A DNA stretch of 64,000 bases from Yponomeuta sedellus. Taxonomy: Eukaryota; Arthropoda; Insecta; Lepidoptera; Yponomeutidae. Shown here in pieces: positions 1-13,146 of this stretch (positions are counted from its first letter, which is position 1; each line of letters begins with the position of its first letter). A program made the position numbers and the translations under genes. The notes beneath the pieces were generated by a model. The model worked only from the letters and a program-made list of their open reading frames with translations, had not been told where the DNA came from and ran no database searches. Where the stretch lies: assembly GCA_934045075.1 (NCBI GenBank), contig OW203721.1:15718678-15782677 (forward strand), given 5' to 3'.

Positions 1-205
1 GTAATAAGGCCTCTGTCCTGGCATTACTTCACAGCCGGCACCAACAGCTTAGCGTGCCTTGCGAAACACAGAAGCGCTCGGAAAAAATGCCACTAGCGGT
101 AATCACGGGACGGTCACCCATCCTGCACCTGACCGCGCCTGTGGTTGCTTAGCTCATGTGATTGATTCCAATCACTCGGTTTCACTAGGCCACGAGCGTT
201 TCTTA
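1..205 (+). repeat. Dispersed repeat family R1, 5' part cut by the window edge
   Basis: Shares ACAGCCGGCACCAAC, GAAGCGCTCGGAAAA and GATTGATTCCAATCACTCGG with copies at 26097, 40259 and 46034. Class unknown; no ORF or terminal repeat seen. Confidence 0.75.
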
Positions 206-410
206 TACTTAGTTATTATTAAAATTCCTGTAAATAATATCTGATGTGCATTAAAGTGTGTTCTGTCTCAGCTCTCAGAGAGAATTTTAATAAGAGAGTA
301 TTAAAATAAGAGTTCAATTAAGAATTATGTATGCAAAGGACTCCGAAGGAAACTTAGCGCTTAGGGAGATGTTTTCAAAAACAAATAGAGTAGGAACTCT
401 ACAATAAAAA

Positions 411-485
411 AAATCATCATCATCTTAATCAACCGAAGTCGGTCCACTGCTGGATTAGGCATCTCCCAAGACTCGTCACAAAATA
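411..485 (+). repeat. LINE-type 3' tail fragment (ATC-repeat end)
   Basis: ATCATCATCATC-type run followed by GGTCCACTGCTGGATTAGGC, a shape typical of 3' ends of abundant insect LINEs. Similar scraps at 1708-1765 and 22140-22215. Confidence 0.5.
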
Positions 486-714
486 TAATTATATTGTGCT
501 CCCACTAGAGAAGACATGTGATTATTAATAAATAATCGTGATAAAGACTTTGCTCTACAACTACTTCATTGTGGTTGTATGGTAGTGTACGAGAGGCTGT
601 ACGAGTATTGCGATTCGTAAGCTGTCGAAAATTATTCTATTTACGAAGTATCAAAACTCTCCATAGCATAGCAGTGACGTCACGAGTCAAATACGACGAA
701 ACGGTTGAGATCTT

Positions 715-905
715 ATTTGACAAAATGTAACGATGAAATGTAATGTGAAAAAGCCTGAGGGTCTGAAGTGTTCAACTATCGCAGCGCTTGAAATTGCCAA
801 TGCCCGATGGACACGCGTGGTAATTAAGCCCATACTCTCACTTTCTGAGAGAACATGTGCCCTGCAGTGGGACGAATGTAGGCTACATAAAAATTGTAGC
901 GTCAA
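715..905 (+). repeat. 5'-truncated SINE family 2 copy
   Basis: Shares CAGCGCTTGAAATTGCCAAT, CACGCGTGGTAAT and TGCCCTGCAGTG with the copy at 21829-22110; the tRNA head is absent. Confidence 0.7.
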
Positions 906-941
906 AAAATTTCAAGGAGTTATTTTGTACTTACATACATG

Positions 942-943
<2 letters not shown>

Positions 944-1000
<57 letters not shown>
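944..1000 (+). repeat. (AC)n microsatellite
   Basis: 57 bp of uninterrupted AC/CA dinucleotide. Confidence 0.98.
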
Positions 1001-1003
<3 letters not shown>

Positions 1004-1095
1004 CTCATACGCACATACATGCGAGTCAAACATGTTACCAACCCTCCTTTTGAGCTCCGCGCCGAGTCAAATACGGACAAAACGTTTTTTTACTA

Positions 1096-1156
1096 CACTA
1101 TTTTTATTTTTAATGCACTAACCCGTGCTAAGGAACAAATTTAAAAACCTATTTAG
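1096..1156 (-). mobile_element. 61-bp tail-only insertion of the tRNA-SINE family
   Basis: Only the 61-bp tail of the family is present (CACTATTTTTATTTTTAATG to ACCTATTTAG on the plus strand), flanked by TTTTTTTACTA at 1085-1095 and 1157-1167. It is best read as an extremely 5'-truncated copy, which identifies the tail as the 3' end used to prime integration. Confidence 0.85.
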
Positions 1157-1707
1157 TTTTTTTACTAACTTGATTTTTCGCATTTATCGAACGAACACCG
1201 AAACAAATCATATCCTTAAGTTATAAATACAATGCCACTACTATCTAATTTTGAGGCCTATTCCTTATTCGCCAGTTCCCCGTCAGCCGTCCTATATCGT
1301 GGTAGCGTGTAAGGGCGACAATCACCAGCAGGACAAGGTCCGAGCGCCGAGGTCGACTAACAAGTGAACGGAGGCGAGACCGACGACGGAGGCTCGAACT
1401 CCTTTATTCAACCGACTACTGGCTAATACTGGGCGCCGAAGATAGTTTGGCATTCGCAAGGATGAGGAGATAAAACCACCTTTTTCATTACGTAACTGGA
1501 GCATCGCTTGCATGTAGCGTCTACTACATGCAAGCATCAAGACAGATTTGCCTTTAATTTCATCGATATAAGCGGGTCAGATAAGGATGTTGTGAGCATT
1601 GGAATGTATTTCCTATGGCATTAACGGACAGGTGAGATGTCGCATTTTTCCCCAGAAAACAACGGTTGCCGTTCGATTAGCTTAGTCTTGAACATAGATT
1701 TCAACAT

Positions 1708-1765
1708 CATCATCATCATCAGCCCGGTAAACCCCACTGCTGGGTATAGGCCTCTTCATTACCAC
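1708..1765 (+). repeat. LINE-type 3' tail fragment (ATC-repeat end)
   Basis: CATCATCATCATCATCAG followed by CCACTGCTGGGTATAGGCCT. Confidence 0.5.
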
Positions 1766-1769
1766 GAAT

Positions 1770-4220
1770 TTTTTAGAACATAGATTTATTTTATTCAAAT
1801 AAGTATGACAGTTTTATGTTATTTGTTGCCTCGAGAAATTTTCAGAGAGGTTAGCCTCGAAGTTTACCTGCACTTGATTCTATTTCTCGGTGATTTCGTG
1901 TGAAAATCTTTCGAAAAGGGTTTTCAAGTAGGAATCCGAGGTTTCAGGCGATTCATCAACCTTCCGCTTAAATCGCCTCATAACATTGATTTCGTCTCCA
2001 GCAGACCGCTAGCAGTTGATAAGAAAGAATTTTCCAGAATTCACCCCTCAAGGGGTGACACGAGGGTCCAAGATTTGTATGACAAACTTGGATTAGGTAG
2101 TTTTTTTATTCGAAATTTTACTGAAGCACTTCAGTAAATATTTATTTAAGGGAACAAATGTTTCAGGTCTTTAGAGGGTGAAATTGGGGGCCAATGTTTA
2201 TATGGGAACTAAATTACTTGTTGTGGAATTTTATTGAAACTTAGATGTTCTTCAATAAAATTTAGAGAACAATAATTTACAAACTTCAACGATTGAACGT
2301 GGGTACCAGGTAGAAAGGGAGTCAGTGTTAAAGTTTTATGCAGGCAGAAAAATATTTTGTGGTCATAATTACTTAAATGAATGAATTTACCTGAGAAATC
2401 TTTGTCATAATTGACGACATAGGTACGTATTTTATTATTTCTTGGTTTTCGAAAGTCACTTCATAAAGGGATGAAAAAGGGGTCCAAAAGTTGGATTGAT
2501 GACAAAAGATGATTTGCTGGCATTCTAGTACGAGACTGTTGTTTGTAAGCTTATTTGAAGTGCTGAAGAATTTGAAGTGAAGAAGAAGCAGAAGATTATG
2601 CGTATTGCATATTACTTCACGTTTCTCCTGTTTACTCGACGAAACCTAAGACCTAATTAAATTCTAACTCACACAATATATTTTTAAATTATAAACGTCA
2701 CATGCGCAAACAAGATTTAAGTTATCTAAAGCCACTCTTATCAACTAAAGTCAAAAGTCAACGCGAACCAAGTGGCGAGCAAAGCTAGTGCAGCCTATCC
2801 GTATACGTTCCACTCTAGAGCACAGGCCTTCTCTCAGAGATTGCAATTTCATCAAGCGCTGAAGTATGTGAACAAGCCATACATTCAGGTTCCCTCACAA
2901 TACTTTCCTTAACACCTAGTGAATTGTATTGCTACTACAAATTCACAAATGTAAGTACGTAACTTAGAAAACAAATTCGAACTCACGACCTCCTGAATGT
3001 GAGGAAATTGTTCTACCTACCACGCTATCACATGAAACGATGACTGGACAGAAGTTATTACAGGCTACCTTCAATAGTTTCATTGCAAAAATTGGAGCAA
3101 GGATCCTTGCTAGGTCAAGGTCAATAGAACTACAACTGGTGTTCAATCAAAGCGCGAAAGTGAACGAGATCGACACGACGCCCTGCCAATCTTAAAGAGT
3201 TGCACAGCCGGTTCGCAGCGTTTTCCATTACCAGGAAATTACCAACGCCATTTTACGCTCTCCGAGTGATGAGAAAACGATATTTTTAACTTGAAGTCAG
3301 TACAGTACTTACAGAAAACTTTTACCAATTTTTATATACCTCTTGGTATAAGAGAGTTTGATAAACTCTGAACATCTCTATGTCTATAAGTAAGCAAACA
3401 ATTCTTTGAAATAAGAGTCTTATTTATTGATCAAGCAAAGCTGATAAGTAATAAGTTTTCATTTCTTATACTCGGAAAGTAGTATTGTATTGATCTGATT
3501 ATTGGGTGGAAAATGCTGCTTCCCTCCCTAGAGAGGGAAAAACTCATTCAAATTACTTTCCACTTAAGGGCCGGAATGAACTTTGAAAATAGTACTACTA
3601 TCAGCTGTGAAGAGTTTTATGTAAAAAAACTAATAAAAAAAATGCTGCGGCCATGAGAGTTTCTAAACAGCCAGTGTGAACTTAGCGCAAACTTCTTTGA
3701 GCGGAAGTTCCATATTTATAAAAAGTCGACATAAATTGGCGGGATACTAATCTGTTATAATATGTATCTGTGATGGAATTCAAAAAAATAGGTAATAATA
3801 TTTTATGCTAAGATTTGAATATTAAAAATGTATTTTTATTTTCCTCATATTCGAAATAAAAAGTAGACGGTAAAAGAATCAATTCTTTCGACCCTCGGTT
3901 AACAATATACTCTTCCTTATGTTTAATCCAACTAGAGATAGTTAAGGGTTTTTTTTCTGTAGTTTTCGGGAAAAAACCATTTACATTTTAACATACTTTT
4001 TAGATTTTTGCTGCATTCACGTACACGTTTACCTCACTGACAAACAGTTACTGTCATTACCTAAGTCGTTAACAAGGAACAGGTAAATTAGGTTAAAATT
4101 AATTTAATCTAGGATTATCGATTTTATTAAGTATCGGATTATTGAGTCGACGAGTCTAAGTTAGGTACCTACTCTCTGAGAAGGTTACGGAATTTCCTGT
4201 CCACTCTGACTGACTACTGC
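1770..4220. other. Non-coding stretch, no gene recognised
   Basis: AT-rich. The only structure I see is a weak tRNA-like segment on the minus strand near 2975-3040 (GTGGTAGGTAGAAC and GAGTTCGAATT), probably an old SINE. Confidence 0.4.
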
Positions 4221-4228
4221 CTACATCG

Positions 4229-4555
4229 ATGCCAGCTATCTTGACTGGACCGAGGAGTCACTGTAGAAAATTGACCGCCTCCAAAACTTTACTATCAGGT
4301 TCATACGTCCGCAAGCACTATGTTCAATCCATCCACCCCTTTATATTTCAAGGAGCGCTTTATTACCTCAGTGATTTCCACAGTCGGACACTTCGGTTTG
4401 CCCAGTATCTGATGCTGACTCCTAGTCATACGACGAGGTTTTCAAGCAACTCGTTTGCTGTTAGGGCCGCCAGATTGTGGAACGATCTGCCGGTTTCAAT
4501 AAGGCACTTGCCGTCCCCAGCTAGGTTTATAAATATATAGGTTCACGTTCTGTAT
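4229..4555 (+). pseudogene. 3' fragment of a LINE ORF2
   Basis: Encodes FHSRTLRFAQYLMLTPSH and SSNSFAVRAARLWNDLPVSI, matching the C-terminal region (SFFPRTARMWNSLP-like) of jockey/CR1-type ORF2 proteins. No reverse-transcriptase core is present, so this is a 5'-truncated copy; an AT-rich 3' UTR-like stretch follows to about 4890. Confidence 0.7.
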
Positions 4556-6160
4556 CTAGGCACACTGGAATATTGATTAAATTAATAAATTATTGTTGTT
4601 TCTTAATGTATCTTGCCTTTTGTCCTCTTGTGGGAAATTATTATATTTTATTTACATATATGTTTATAATTGTTATACCTCTATATATAAAGGATTAAGT
4701 GAGTTAATAAGTTAATCAATATTCATATTTTTACTGACTATCCGTCTCACTTTTTCTTCAGCAGCTCACCAAAGTCGGTCGTCAGGAATAGATTGGTATG
4801 AGCAATAAAGGGGCCAACTGTACTGTAAATTTTTTAATAACTTATATGTAGTGTGTTTTTACTCGTGTACAATAAACAATATTCTTATCGTATTTTATTT
4901 TGAGGCGTAATGATTGGAAACTTAACAAGCTTAAATGTAAATTGGATGAGAATTTAATAATTTGGTATCATACCAAATTCATCGATGATGGAGCCAGGAA
5001 TGGACAACAAAATTCTTAAATTTTCTTCACTGTGCCATTTATTTTTAGTCTGTCAACATGAACCTAACTTATGCCAAGCAAATTTCAATAGTTTTCCTCT
5101 GTGATAATAGCAATAGCACAGTAGAATGTCGGCCTTTTAGGTGAGTAGCGCTGAAGCAGGACTTCTTTAATTATGACCAAAATTCATAAAAGACGTACTT
5201 TTAAGATAATGAACTAAAACAAGAAAATCCTGGTTTCTAAGCCAAAAGCCGCAAGTTGACTACTCTTGCCAATGCTGGCTTTGTGCACTACTGAAAAACG
5301 CGAGGCTTTTACATATTTGTCTGACTATTATTTTATTCCGTGCTAAGATTTCAGTATTCCGTGCTAAGATTTCAGCTGCTAATGGCAATGGTTGACAGCA
5401 ATGACAATAGTGTCAATGACAGTAGTCACAGCACGCGGGGTCGCCGACCGGGCACACTTGTCACGTAATAATTAACACTCTGCGCGTGCGTCGAATGCGT
5501 CGCCGCTATTGTCGCCGATGATGGATAGATTAGAACGTAGAGGCGGTTATGGAATCTTGAATACCATAATAAAATTGAACCCACGTTGAAGACACGAAAA
5601 ACGAAGTTAATTAATTTTTTTTTAAATTTTATTAAAATAGTTCCTATTTACAAAATGAAATTTACTTAATATACCTAGATTTGTTTAATAATGTTCTCAT
5701 TAAAGAAGAACATATTTTATTAATAGGCTAGAAATAAAGAAAGTAAAAATCACAAGGTAGCCACATGTTTGCCTCACATTAATACAGTCGACGCGTGTCG
5801 GGCGCTTAATTGGCAGCAAATAGGTCAGCACATTTTATAGTGTCGTTGCCCAGTCGCGTTACCCGCAACACCTAAGTGCCGTTTCGTGTCATAAAATCTT
5901 TACGCAATCGTTTTGCAAACGATTTTACTTCTTTTTGTATTTCCTCTAACGCTCCTTTAACTTTCGTTCATTGGCATAATTTGTGAGTATGTATTGTTCA
6001 AAAGTACGCATTAAAATGTGTGTTGTCGCGCCGTTTTGTCGTCCGAGTAGACGCGCGCAGAATACCTACGCGAGGCGGCATTCTAGGCACGCATGCGCTT
6101 GCGCTTGCGCACACCGATGATACATACTGGTCTTTGGACGGAATTTGTTCTGTCTTAATT

Positions 6161-6265
6161 TATGCGCACCTAAACCTGAGCGATTCCGATCGAACTGTCT
6201 AGTTCCATACTAATATGACATTTAGACGATTGTAATCGCTCGCTCAGGATCTGGTGCGCGTCATA
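6161..6265. mobile_element. MITE with GCGCACC termini
   Basis: Ends TATGCGCACC and its near-complement GGTGCGCGTCATA, with CCTGAGCGATT pairing inside. A relative lies at 46974-47065 in Atg9 intron 4. Confidence 0.65.
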
Positions 6266-7208
6266 TAGGGTTAACCGCTTTAGTATGTGGGTATGAACCC
6301 AACGACCACTAGTTATTTCGCGAATTCGAAGTTTACCAAGATTCAGGAGTAGGTACTAGTGAAACAATTGTTAAACGCTCCGAGGAATTTCTAGAGAACA
6401 TAATAAAAAAAATATAGTATAACCCTTAAAATGTATAACCTCAGTTATTTGGATGTCGGAGAGGGCCCTAAAAATCCAGTTGCTTGAACTATACATTTTC
6501 TATATAAGCCAAACAACTTGTAAGGCTTATTTAAAAAGTATTATTATTCCATCACAAGATGGAAAATAAATTAGGTTAACCACAAGGAGTTTACAGCGGT
6601 CCCTCCATCCACACAAATACAGGACGTAATTAGTACATAATTTAATTCAATCAATTAACCACACTATTTACCTTGTTATAATGTGTTACAAAATTGATAA
6701 AAACTAAACTGTCGATACGTTACGACACATCTAGTTTTCAATACAACCGGAAAAACTAGTCGTTTAATAAATTATCGAAAAGTGTCAAAAGAAATCGAAA
6801 CGTAGGTACCTATATGCCCGAGGTAAAAGTCACGAAACCAGTGAACAAGATTTGTTTGATATAAAAGTATCTACTCTTTAAAAAACCATAGGTTGGTTGT
6901 TTCATAAAAAATTAGTCGTTTTTTGCTGGAAAGTTTTAGTCAAATTATTTCATGGATTTTCTAGTATTGCCTTCGTAAAACAGTTACCACAGAAATACAT
7001 TGTAGTAGACGTGTCAACTGAGGGACCACAGTAAAATCCATGTGGTCTACTTTATTTTCCACCTTAAGACCTGTTATTTTCTAAATAAGCTAAAATAATA
7101 TATAGTTAAAGCAACTCGATTTCTAAGGTCCTATCCGAGACCTCACCTGCAGGGTGTGAGAAATGAGAGACCACAATTTAAGGGAAATATATTTTAAATT
7201 ATTCTACT

Positions 7209-7278
7209 AATTCCTGAGATCCCTCTACAAATCGTTTTAATTTCTTAAAAAACGATTTGTAGAGCGATATCAGGAATT
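7209..7278. repeat. Hairpin
   Basis: CTCTACAAATCGTTTT and its complement flank a short AT loop, with outer arms ATTCCTGA / TCAGGAAT. Probably a small MITE. Confidence 0.7.
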
Positions 7279-7436
7279 TGTACTAGATCTTGGTGAACTA
7301 GTAATTTGCGAAATAGTGAATCCAAGAAGTCGTCAGTCGGTCCAAAGACAGAGGTTTTTGTGAATGATTAAAAACAAAAAAATGTGTGAGAATAATCTGG
7401 ACCCGAGTGTCTGTGTCCGTATACCTACCTAAACAC

Positions 7437-7514
7437 ATAAACCAGGTGGCGGACGCGAGTGGTGATTAATCCCATATTCTATATTAGTCTGAGAAGAGGC
7501 CTGTACCCTACAGT
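7437..7514 (+). repeat. SINE family 2 fragment
   Basis: Keeps only the 3' body (CGAGTGGTGATTAATCCCATA, then AGGCCTGTACCCTACAGTG). Confidence 0.55.
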
Positions 7515-8874
7515 GTTAAGCAAAGACAAAGATAACATTGTTGAAGTAGTGGTATGCGAAACCATTTATTGCAAATAAGCTTTTTGGTCATTAAATTATA
7601 ATAATGCTTGGAATATCCCGCACGCCAGAAATGCAGTGGCTTCCTCATTTCCCTGAAAGGGCGTTGTCTTCGGCGCGTCAAGGTAGACCAGTGCGCTTGG
7701 AATACAGTATAAGGATAAGAAACGCTACCTTAGTTTGTTCGATCGTCCCACTTATGACCAGGGCAACAAGAGCTAAGGCTGAGCAGCCCCAGTCCAGCTG
7801 TACCGAGGAGCTCGTCGTCGGCAACCCAAAAGCAGTTCTTATGACACGCGACATTAAGTTCGAGTATCGTAAAAGGGTAGCTTAGACTTCTGGCTGTATT
7901 CGTTTTGTATTTTGTTGCACAAACTATGCGAGATGGAAATCAACTTTTACAACAATACCGGGCCCGCAATAAAACATGTTTCGAAAACAGGAACGTACAC
8001 CGAGCCGAACATGTGCAAAAACTCTTCTTGGTGTCGAATATCCGTCATTTTAACAGGGTAAAAAGTTGAGATGCTTGTCTTGATGTTTAACAACTTTTTT
8101 AAGATTTTTACGATTATGGGAAACTATGACTGTAAACATAAACAGTCACCTTCGGGGCAAGTCTATTAAGTTGACTAAGACTGCTGCTGGAGTTTTTTAA
8201 ATATCTAGTCGATTCGCAGCCTAGCCGATTAAAATATCAATTAATTTTCAATTCAAATAATTTTGGACAATGCCGCTAAGTGATTAAGAAAGCAAACGAG
8301 GCGTCAAATAACTGAATTTTGCGGAACAAAATTTTAATTAACGCATAACAGGCATAACCGCTTACCATCGAGATGGACTTACAATTTAATTAACTAATCG
8401 AAACTTGTTTAAGCTGTCCGGTTGTAAGTTGTTGCATGGAGGAAATAAGGATTAACTAATACGACCGTAGATAAAAATAATGTTTTTCTTGTGTGAATTT
8501 GTTTAATTTCACTTGTTTTCTTACTCTCTATTTTAATATTGGCCGGGGAGTCCAGATTAAAAGTGGGAGTACCAAAATAGACAAATCCCTCAAAATTAAA
8601 AATATGTCGAGATCTTAATCTCGAGAGCAATAAGTAATTAAAATAGGTAATCAATATTGACAGTTAAGGCATGGTGCTCACTAGCGCCACCAATGGAAAA
8701 AAATCATAAGTTGTTTTATAATACTTACGTTTTTTTCTAAAAGTGAACATGAGAAATCTTAGTAACTGTAACAACTATTTTGAAACCTACAGTGTAGAAC
8801 CTAGAATACGTTTTAAGTTGCAATAGAACCTGGCATACATAACATAATAACATAACATTCATACAAGCACATAC

Positions 8875-9060
8875 CTACATTGCTACTGGCCCCACACTAG
8901 GATACCCTGTGCCGTGGGAACCAGAAACAACGACGTCACAAACATGTAAAAATCCAAGACCTGATCTTTTTTTTTTTTGTTTCCAGCCGGGATTCGAATC
9001 CGGAACCTCTTGCACTGTAGGCAGATGCGCTACCGATACGCTACAGAGGTCGTCAATAGT
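8875..9060 (-). mobile_element. tRNA-derived SINE, family 1
   Basis: On the minus strand: a tRNA-like head with A box TCGGTAGCGCATCTG and B box GGATTCGAATCCCGG, an A-rich link, then a body ending CACAGGGTATCCTAGTGTGG. Related copies lie at 24088-24277 and 47711-47930. Confidence 0.75.
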
Positions 9061-9889
9061 ATACAAAGTGTTCTTGAGCTGAGGTCTTCAGCGGACACTG
9101 AAGTCTTCGGATGAATCTGTTTATTTTTTTTAATGAATCTCTGTTTATTAAAAAAATAGACAGATTCTTATAGATCTTGTTTAGAGCTAAAATTGCGCCA
9201 AAGAACCCCTTAAAAATTCATCGTCGTCGCTGCTGATTTTAGAAGTGTACCTATTATTATATTCCCTTGTTTTAAAGACAAACTAAAATAAATAATGTAC
9301 TTTAAAATCCAAATATTAAAGCTAAAGAATTAATAAATTATGTAGAGAAGAAGCTAACAGTAACTCCAGACAAATATTTTTCAAACACGTTGTTAAAGTT
9401 AGGTGTTTAGAAACGTTGCATCTTAGCCCAGCAGGGGAACAGTAATGGAGTAGGTAATAAAAAAGGCGAATCCACAGTAAGGTGCTGTAGCCTGTCTGAT
9501 TGATAGACTGAGGGCAGGGACTTAACAATAGTCTTTCATAATATGAACGCTTGGAACATATTTGTCTTTCTCTATAGGCCGAAGCCACATTCATGTTGGT
9601 TTCACAAGACGTAGGTAAGCACTGCCGTCGGAGGTAAGAAAGCACAAGGTCACGCCGACCTCTCTCTCACACACGGAAAAAAATGAACGGCTAAAAGTAA
9701 ATAAGTATTGTGTATTTATAACCGAGTGAGTTGGTTCTGAGGGAGCCTGCAAACACTGTCGCTAAAATTAAACCATTGAACTTTGTTGATATACGTTGGT
9801 AACATTAACCCAGTAAGTATGTTAAAAAATAGGTCATGCAATGTTTATAAATCAGTAAACATAGCAAACCTCATTGTGATTATTAATAG

Positions 9890-10850
9890 GGCGAGTTGTT
9901 GTATTTAGCTAACTAACTCGGTAGATACAACCTAGTTGCTTGGTAAACCTTGCCAAGTGGTTGGTAGTGTTTTGTATTAATTGGGTAGCTACTACCCTCA
10001 TGCTTTTGTAATATTAGCCAATTAAAATCGGTATACCTAACCAATGGTGTTATCGCTTAAGCAGGTTAATTAGGTGAACACAGCTTAAATATTTTGTTGA
10101 AAATAACCAAGTTATTCGGTACTATCTATAGTGTTCATTGGGTGCTACAATTCATCAGCGCTGTAATATTAGCTAATTCAACTCGGTATATTTAACCAAT
10201 AACCATGCTACTCTTTAAGAGGGTTGATTGGGTGACGATAGCTATAATACTTTGTTAAAAGTAACCAAGATATTCGGTGCTGTCAAACATCTTCATCTGT
10301 TAGCTACCACCCATTAGCTTTGTAGTATTAGCAAATTCAATTCGGTATTCTTAACCAATATCCATGCTACTCTTTAAGCGGGTTGATTGGGTGACCACAG
10401 TTAAAATACTCTGTAGAAGGTTACTAAGTTATTCGGTGCTGTCAAACGTCTTCATCGGGTGCCTACAACCCATCAGCTTTGTAAAATTAGCTAACTCAAT
10501 TCAGTATATTTAACCAATATCCATGCTATTCTTTAAGCGGGTTGATTGGGTGACCACAGCTAAAATACTTTGATGAAAGTTACCAAGTTATTCAGTGCTG
10601 TCAAACATGTTAATCGGGTAGCTACAAAACATCAGCATTGTAATGTTAGCCAATTAAAATCGGCATGTTTAACCAATAACCATGCAACTTTTTAAGAGGG
10701 TTACTTCGGTGACCACAGCTAAAATACATGTTGCATAATTATTGGTTAAGTATACCAATTTGAATTGGCTACTATTACAAATTTGATAGGTCGTAGCTAT
10801 CCACTGAACAGTTTGACAATACCGAATAACTTGGTAATTTTCAACATTGT
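9890..10850. repeat. Tandem array A, unit about 159 bp, with an inverted end
   Basis: About five full units and one degenerate unit; the marker GGTGA(C/A)CA recurs at about 10073, 10231, 10390, 10548 and 10708. Units share ACCAAGTTATTCGGT and TTAACCAATA motifs. After the last unit (about 10740-10850) part of the unit appears in reverse complement (CCGAATAACTTGGTA), so the array ends in an inverted copy. Confidence 0.85.
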
Positions 10851-10859
10851 GGTGAATAA

Positions 10860-13140
10860 AAAATGTATATGCCTAGAATTGAAAAACTAAAAAAGATTGT
10901 TTATCGTGAACCGTGGTTAGGCGCAAAAAGTGGCATTTAAATAATTTAAGTTACACAATAGATCTTTCTCAAAACATCACAAGGTGTATTTTTATAAAAT
11001 GAACTTTCTGCGCCTAAACCAATTATTTTGAAACGACAAAACTTGAAAGACATGAAAGGAAAGACTGTGTATATGGAACAAGTAAAATTTATTTGCTAAT
11101 AAAGAGAGATCTATAGAAACATAAATTAACTTAAGCTGGGTCTGTACGATGACAAAATCGTGAAAAAGTTAATACAAAAATAGCAGCCCTCCAATCTCTG
11201 TATTGTTTGACTTGTTAATTTTTTCCGCTTCGTACGTTCTGGACATAAAATAATGTAAAATACGGAACGATCTTGTATACAATTGAAATCTGCATTATTA
11301 TCAAATTCAGATGTCAGTCAGTCTACACAAGCAAGTTAAAGGCACAAACAGTTAAGTGACCGAGATGTCTTATTCGCAAAAGGCCACCGAGCATTAAAAT
11401 GCGTTAATTTGCTTAACCCTATTGGAAATAGGCCTGTGCCTATTTCGTAAAAAAACTTACTTCAAATATGTTTCACTTATCATTGTTTTTTAAAAACCTA
11501 TTTAGAAGCTACACACTAGTCACACTACCCATGCCGGGACTCGAACCCGCAACCTCTGGAGCGAACAGCCAGAGGTCACGGGTTTGAGTCCCGGCATGGG
11601 TGGAATTACATTTTCGTAGAAAGTTACCTGGTGGGCGAGTCTCTGTAATGCGTAGTTGTTCAATAGATATTAGTCCGGTAATGATAGTTTCTTTCACACT
11701 ATGGTATAACCCGTGCTACTTAAATCGGCGCAGTCTTCAGGGTTTTGTCGTAGTATACACGTTGCAATAATTCTTAATATATCAGACGTGCCGCATTATT
11801 TATTGAAATACTTTTATCCTGATTTTATCGGCTTTTCGCTTCTAGAGTACTGGTTATCAGCAACCGCAAGTCCTAAAACAAAAAATTATAAGTTGTAGTA
11901 AAGTAGGAACGTATGTACATACATATTAATGCAATCGTGCTATATTCATGAAGGTTACTATACTGAAACTGAGCACAAATTACTATAGGCCAAATGCGAA
12001 ATATCGAACAAAATATCTCCTCAAGGGACATTTATTAATAATAAACATCCAGGTGGGGCGAAAGCCACCGAGACTTAAGACTAGTGGAATTTGCCCCACT
12101 ACATCGAATTTCCGTGAGGCAGATTCCACTGAGATTTTAGGTTTCCACTTTGCCCCACCAGTGGGGGTCTTACTGGAGGAAATTAGTAATTTTCGTAGTT
12201 TATTGCATGTGAGTGTAAGCCAGTCAATAAAGCCATGTGGTAATTGATTTTCCCTATATAGGTAACAACACAAGACGTCCCTGTTACATATAGATACCCA
12301 TATTTGTCCGATACTCCTACTCACACCAGCTATCATGTGGTAGCGCGTCGTCTCACTAAGTGTACAAACAGTAAATTTATAACAAACAACGTGAAAGAAA
12401 ATATGTTTTGGTTTGTCTACTTGCCTTTGAAAACTTCAATGTTCTCTTTCAAATCCCATGCCGTCAGAAGATTTTTTAATTCCTCGTCGTAGGATCGATG
12501 GATGAGCCGCCTCTCACACACATTTAATCTAAAGAAGACAGATTAGCTTTAAAATAATCCTCGAAATAAAACCAGCACAACTTGAGTAATGGTAAAAATG
12601 CTGAAAGAAAATTGTGAAGAAAATGACCGGCCGGTCGTTCGTTTGTTCCTCGTGTCGCAGTGTTACCAATAACGGTCCGGCAAAAGTTACGCGAGGCAGG
12701 TTTAAAAGTTACATTTGGATTTAAATAATATAATCGTATTTTTGATTATTATACTCACAGGAAATGTAACCCAAAACTTCCAGATTTCTCATAACTCAGC
12801 CCGGATAATAAAAACAGGAAACAGAAATATTTTTTTGACTTAAGAGTTTACATTTTTACAGACTCCATACAGTGTACATAATCTCAATGACTTTACATTG
12901 CTTACAATACAAATAAGTAACTCATAGGCGTTCAAAAACGTAACCGCAAAATTGAGCTTAAATTCAGTCTAAGCACAATTCCATCATTATACGTTTGATG
13001 ACTACAAAGCTGACAAATGGCCAAAATGTGCTACAATAAAGTGCCAAAATAAGACCTTAACGATACGAATAAAGATGGTGTGACCTATTTTCATAAAATA
13101 GCACTAGGAGAGGTACAAATATCAAGAGCAAAACTATTAA
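10860..13140. other. Non-coding stretch, no gene recognised
   Basis: Apart from the tRNA-like hairpin at 11487-11610, only short unremarkable open frames are present. A patch at about 12050-12175 repeats TTTGCCCCAC around a short spacer. Confidence 0.35.
11487..11610. repeat. tRNA-like hairpin related to the fold-back SINE
   Basis: Begins with the AAAAACCTATTTAG tail segment and continues into two inverted copies of the 3' half of the tRNA-like core (about 11527-11562 and 11570-11604), each with CCCATGCCGGGACTCGA or its complement. A short spacer separates them, so the segment can form a long stem. Confidence 0.7.
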
Positions 13141-13146
13141 AATTGT

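Larger units (their letters stand above)
4900..8870. other. Non-coding stretch apart from the repeats listed
   Basis: No gene recognised. A 21-bp direct duplication containing GTGCTAAGATTTCAG occurs near 5337-5374. An open frame of 93 codons at 7604-7885 has no recognisable domain. Confidence 0.4.

Noticed and set aside
857..1144. Threonine/histidine-rich frames
   Set aside because: Translation of the (AC)n microsatellite.
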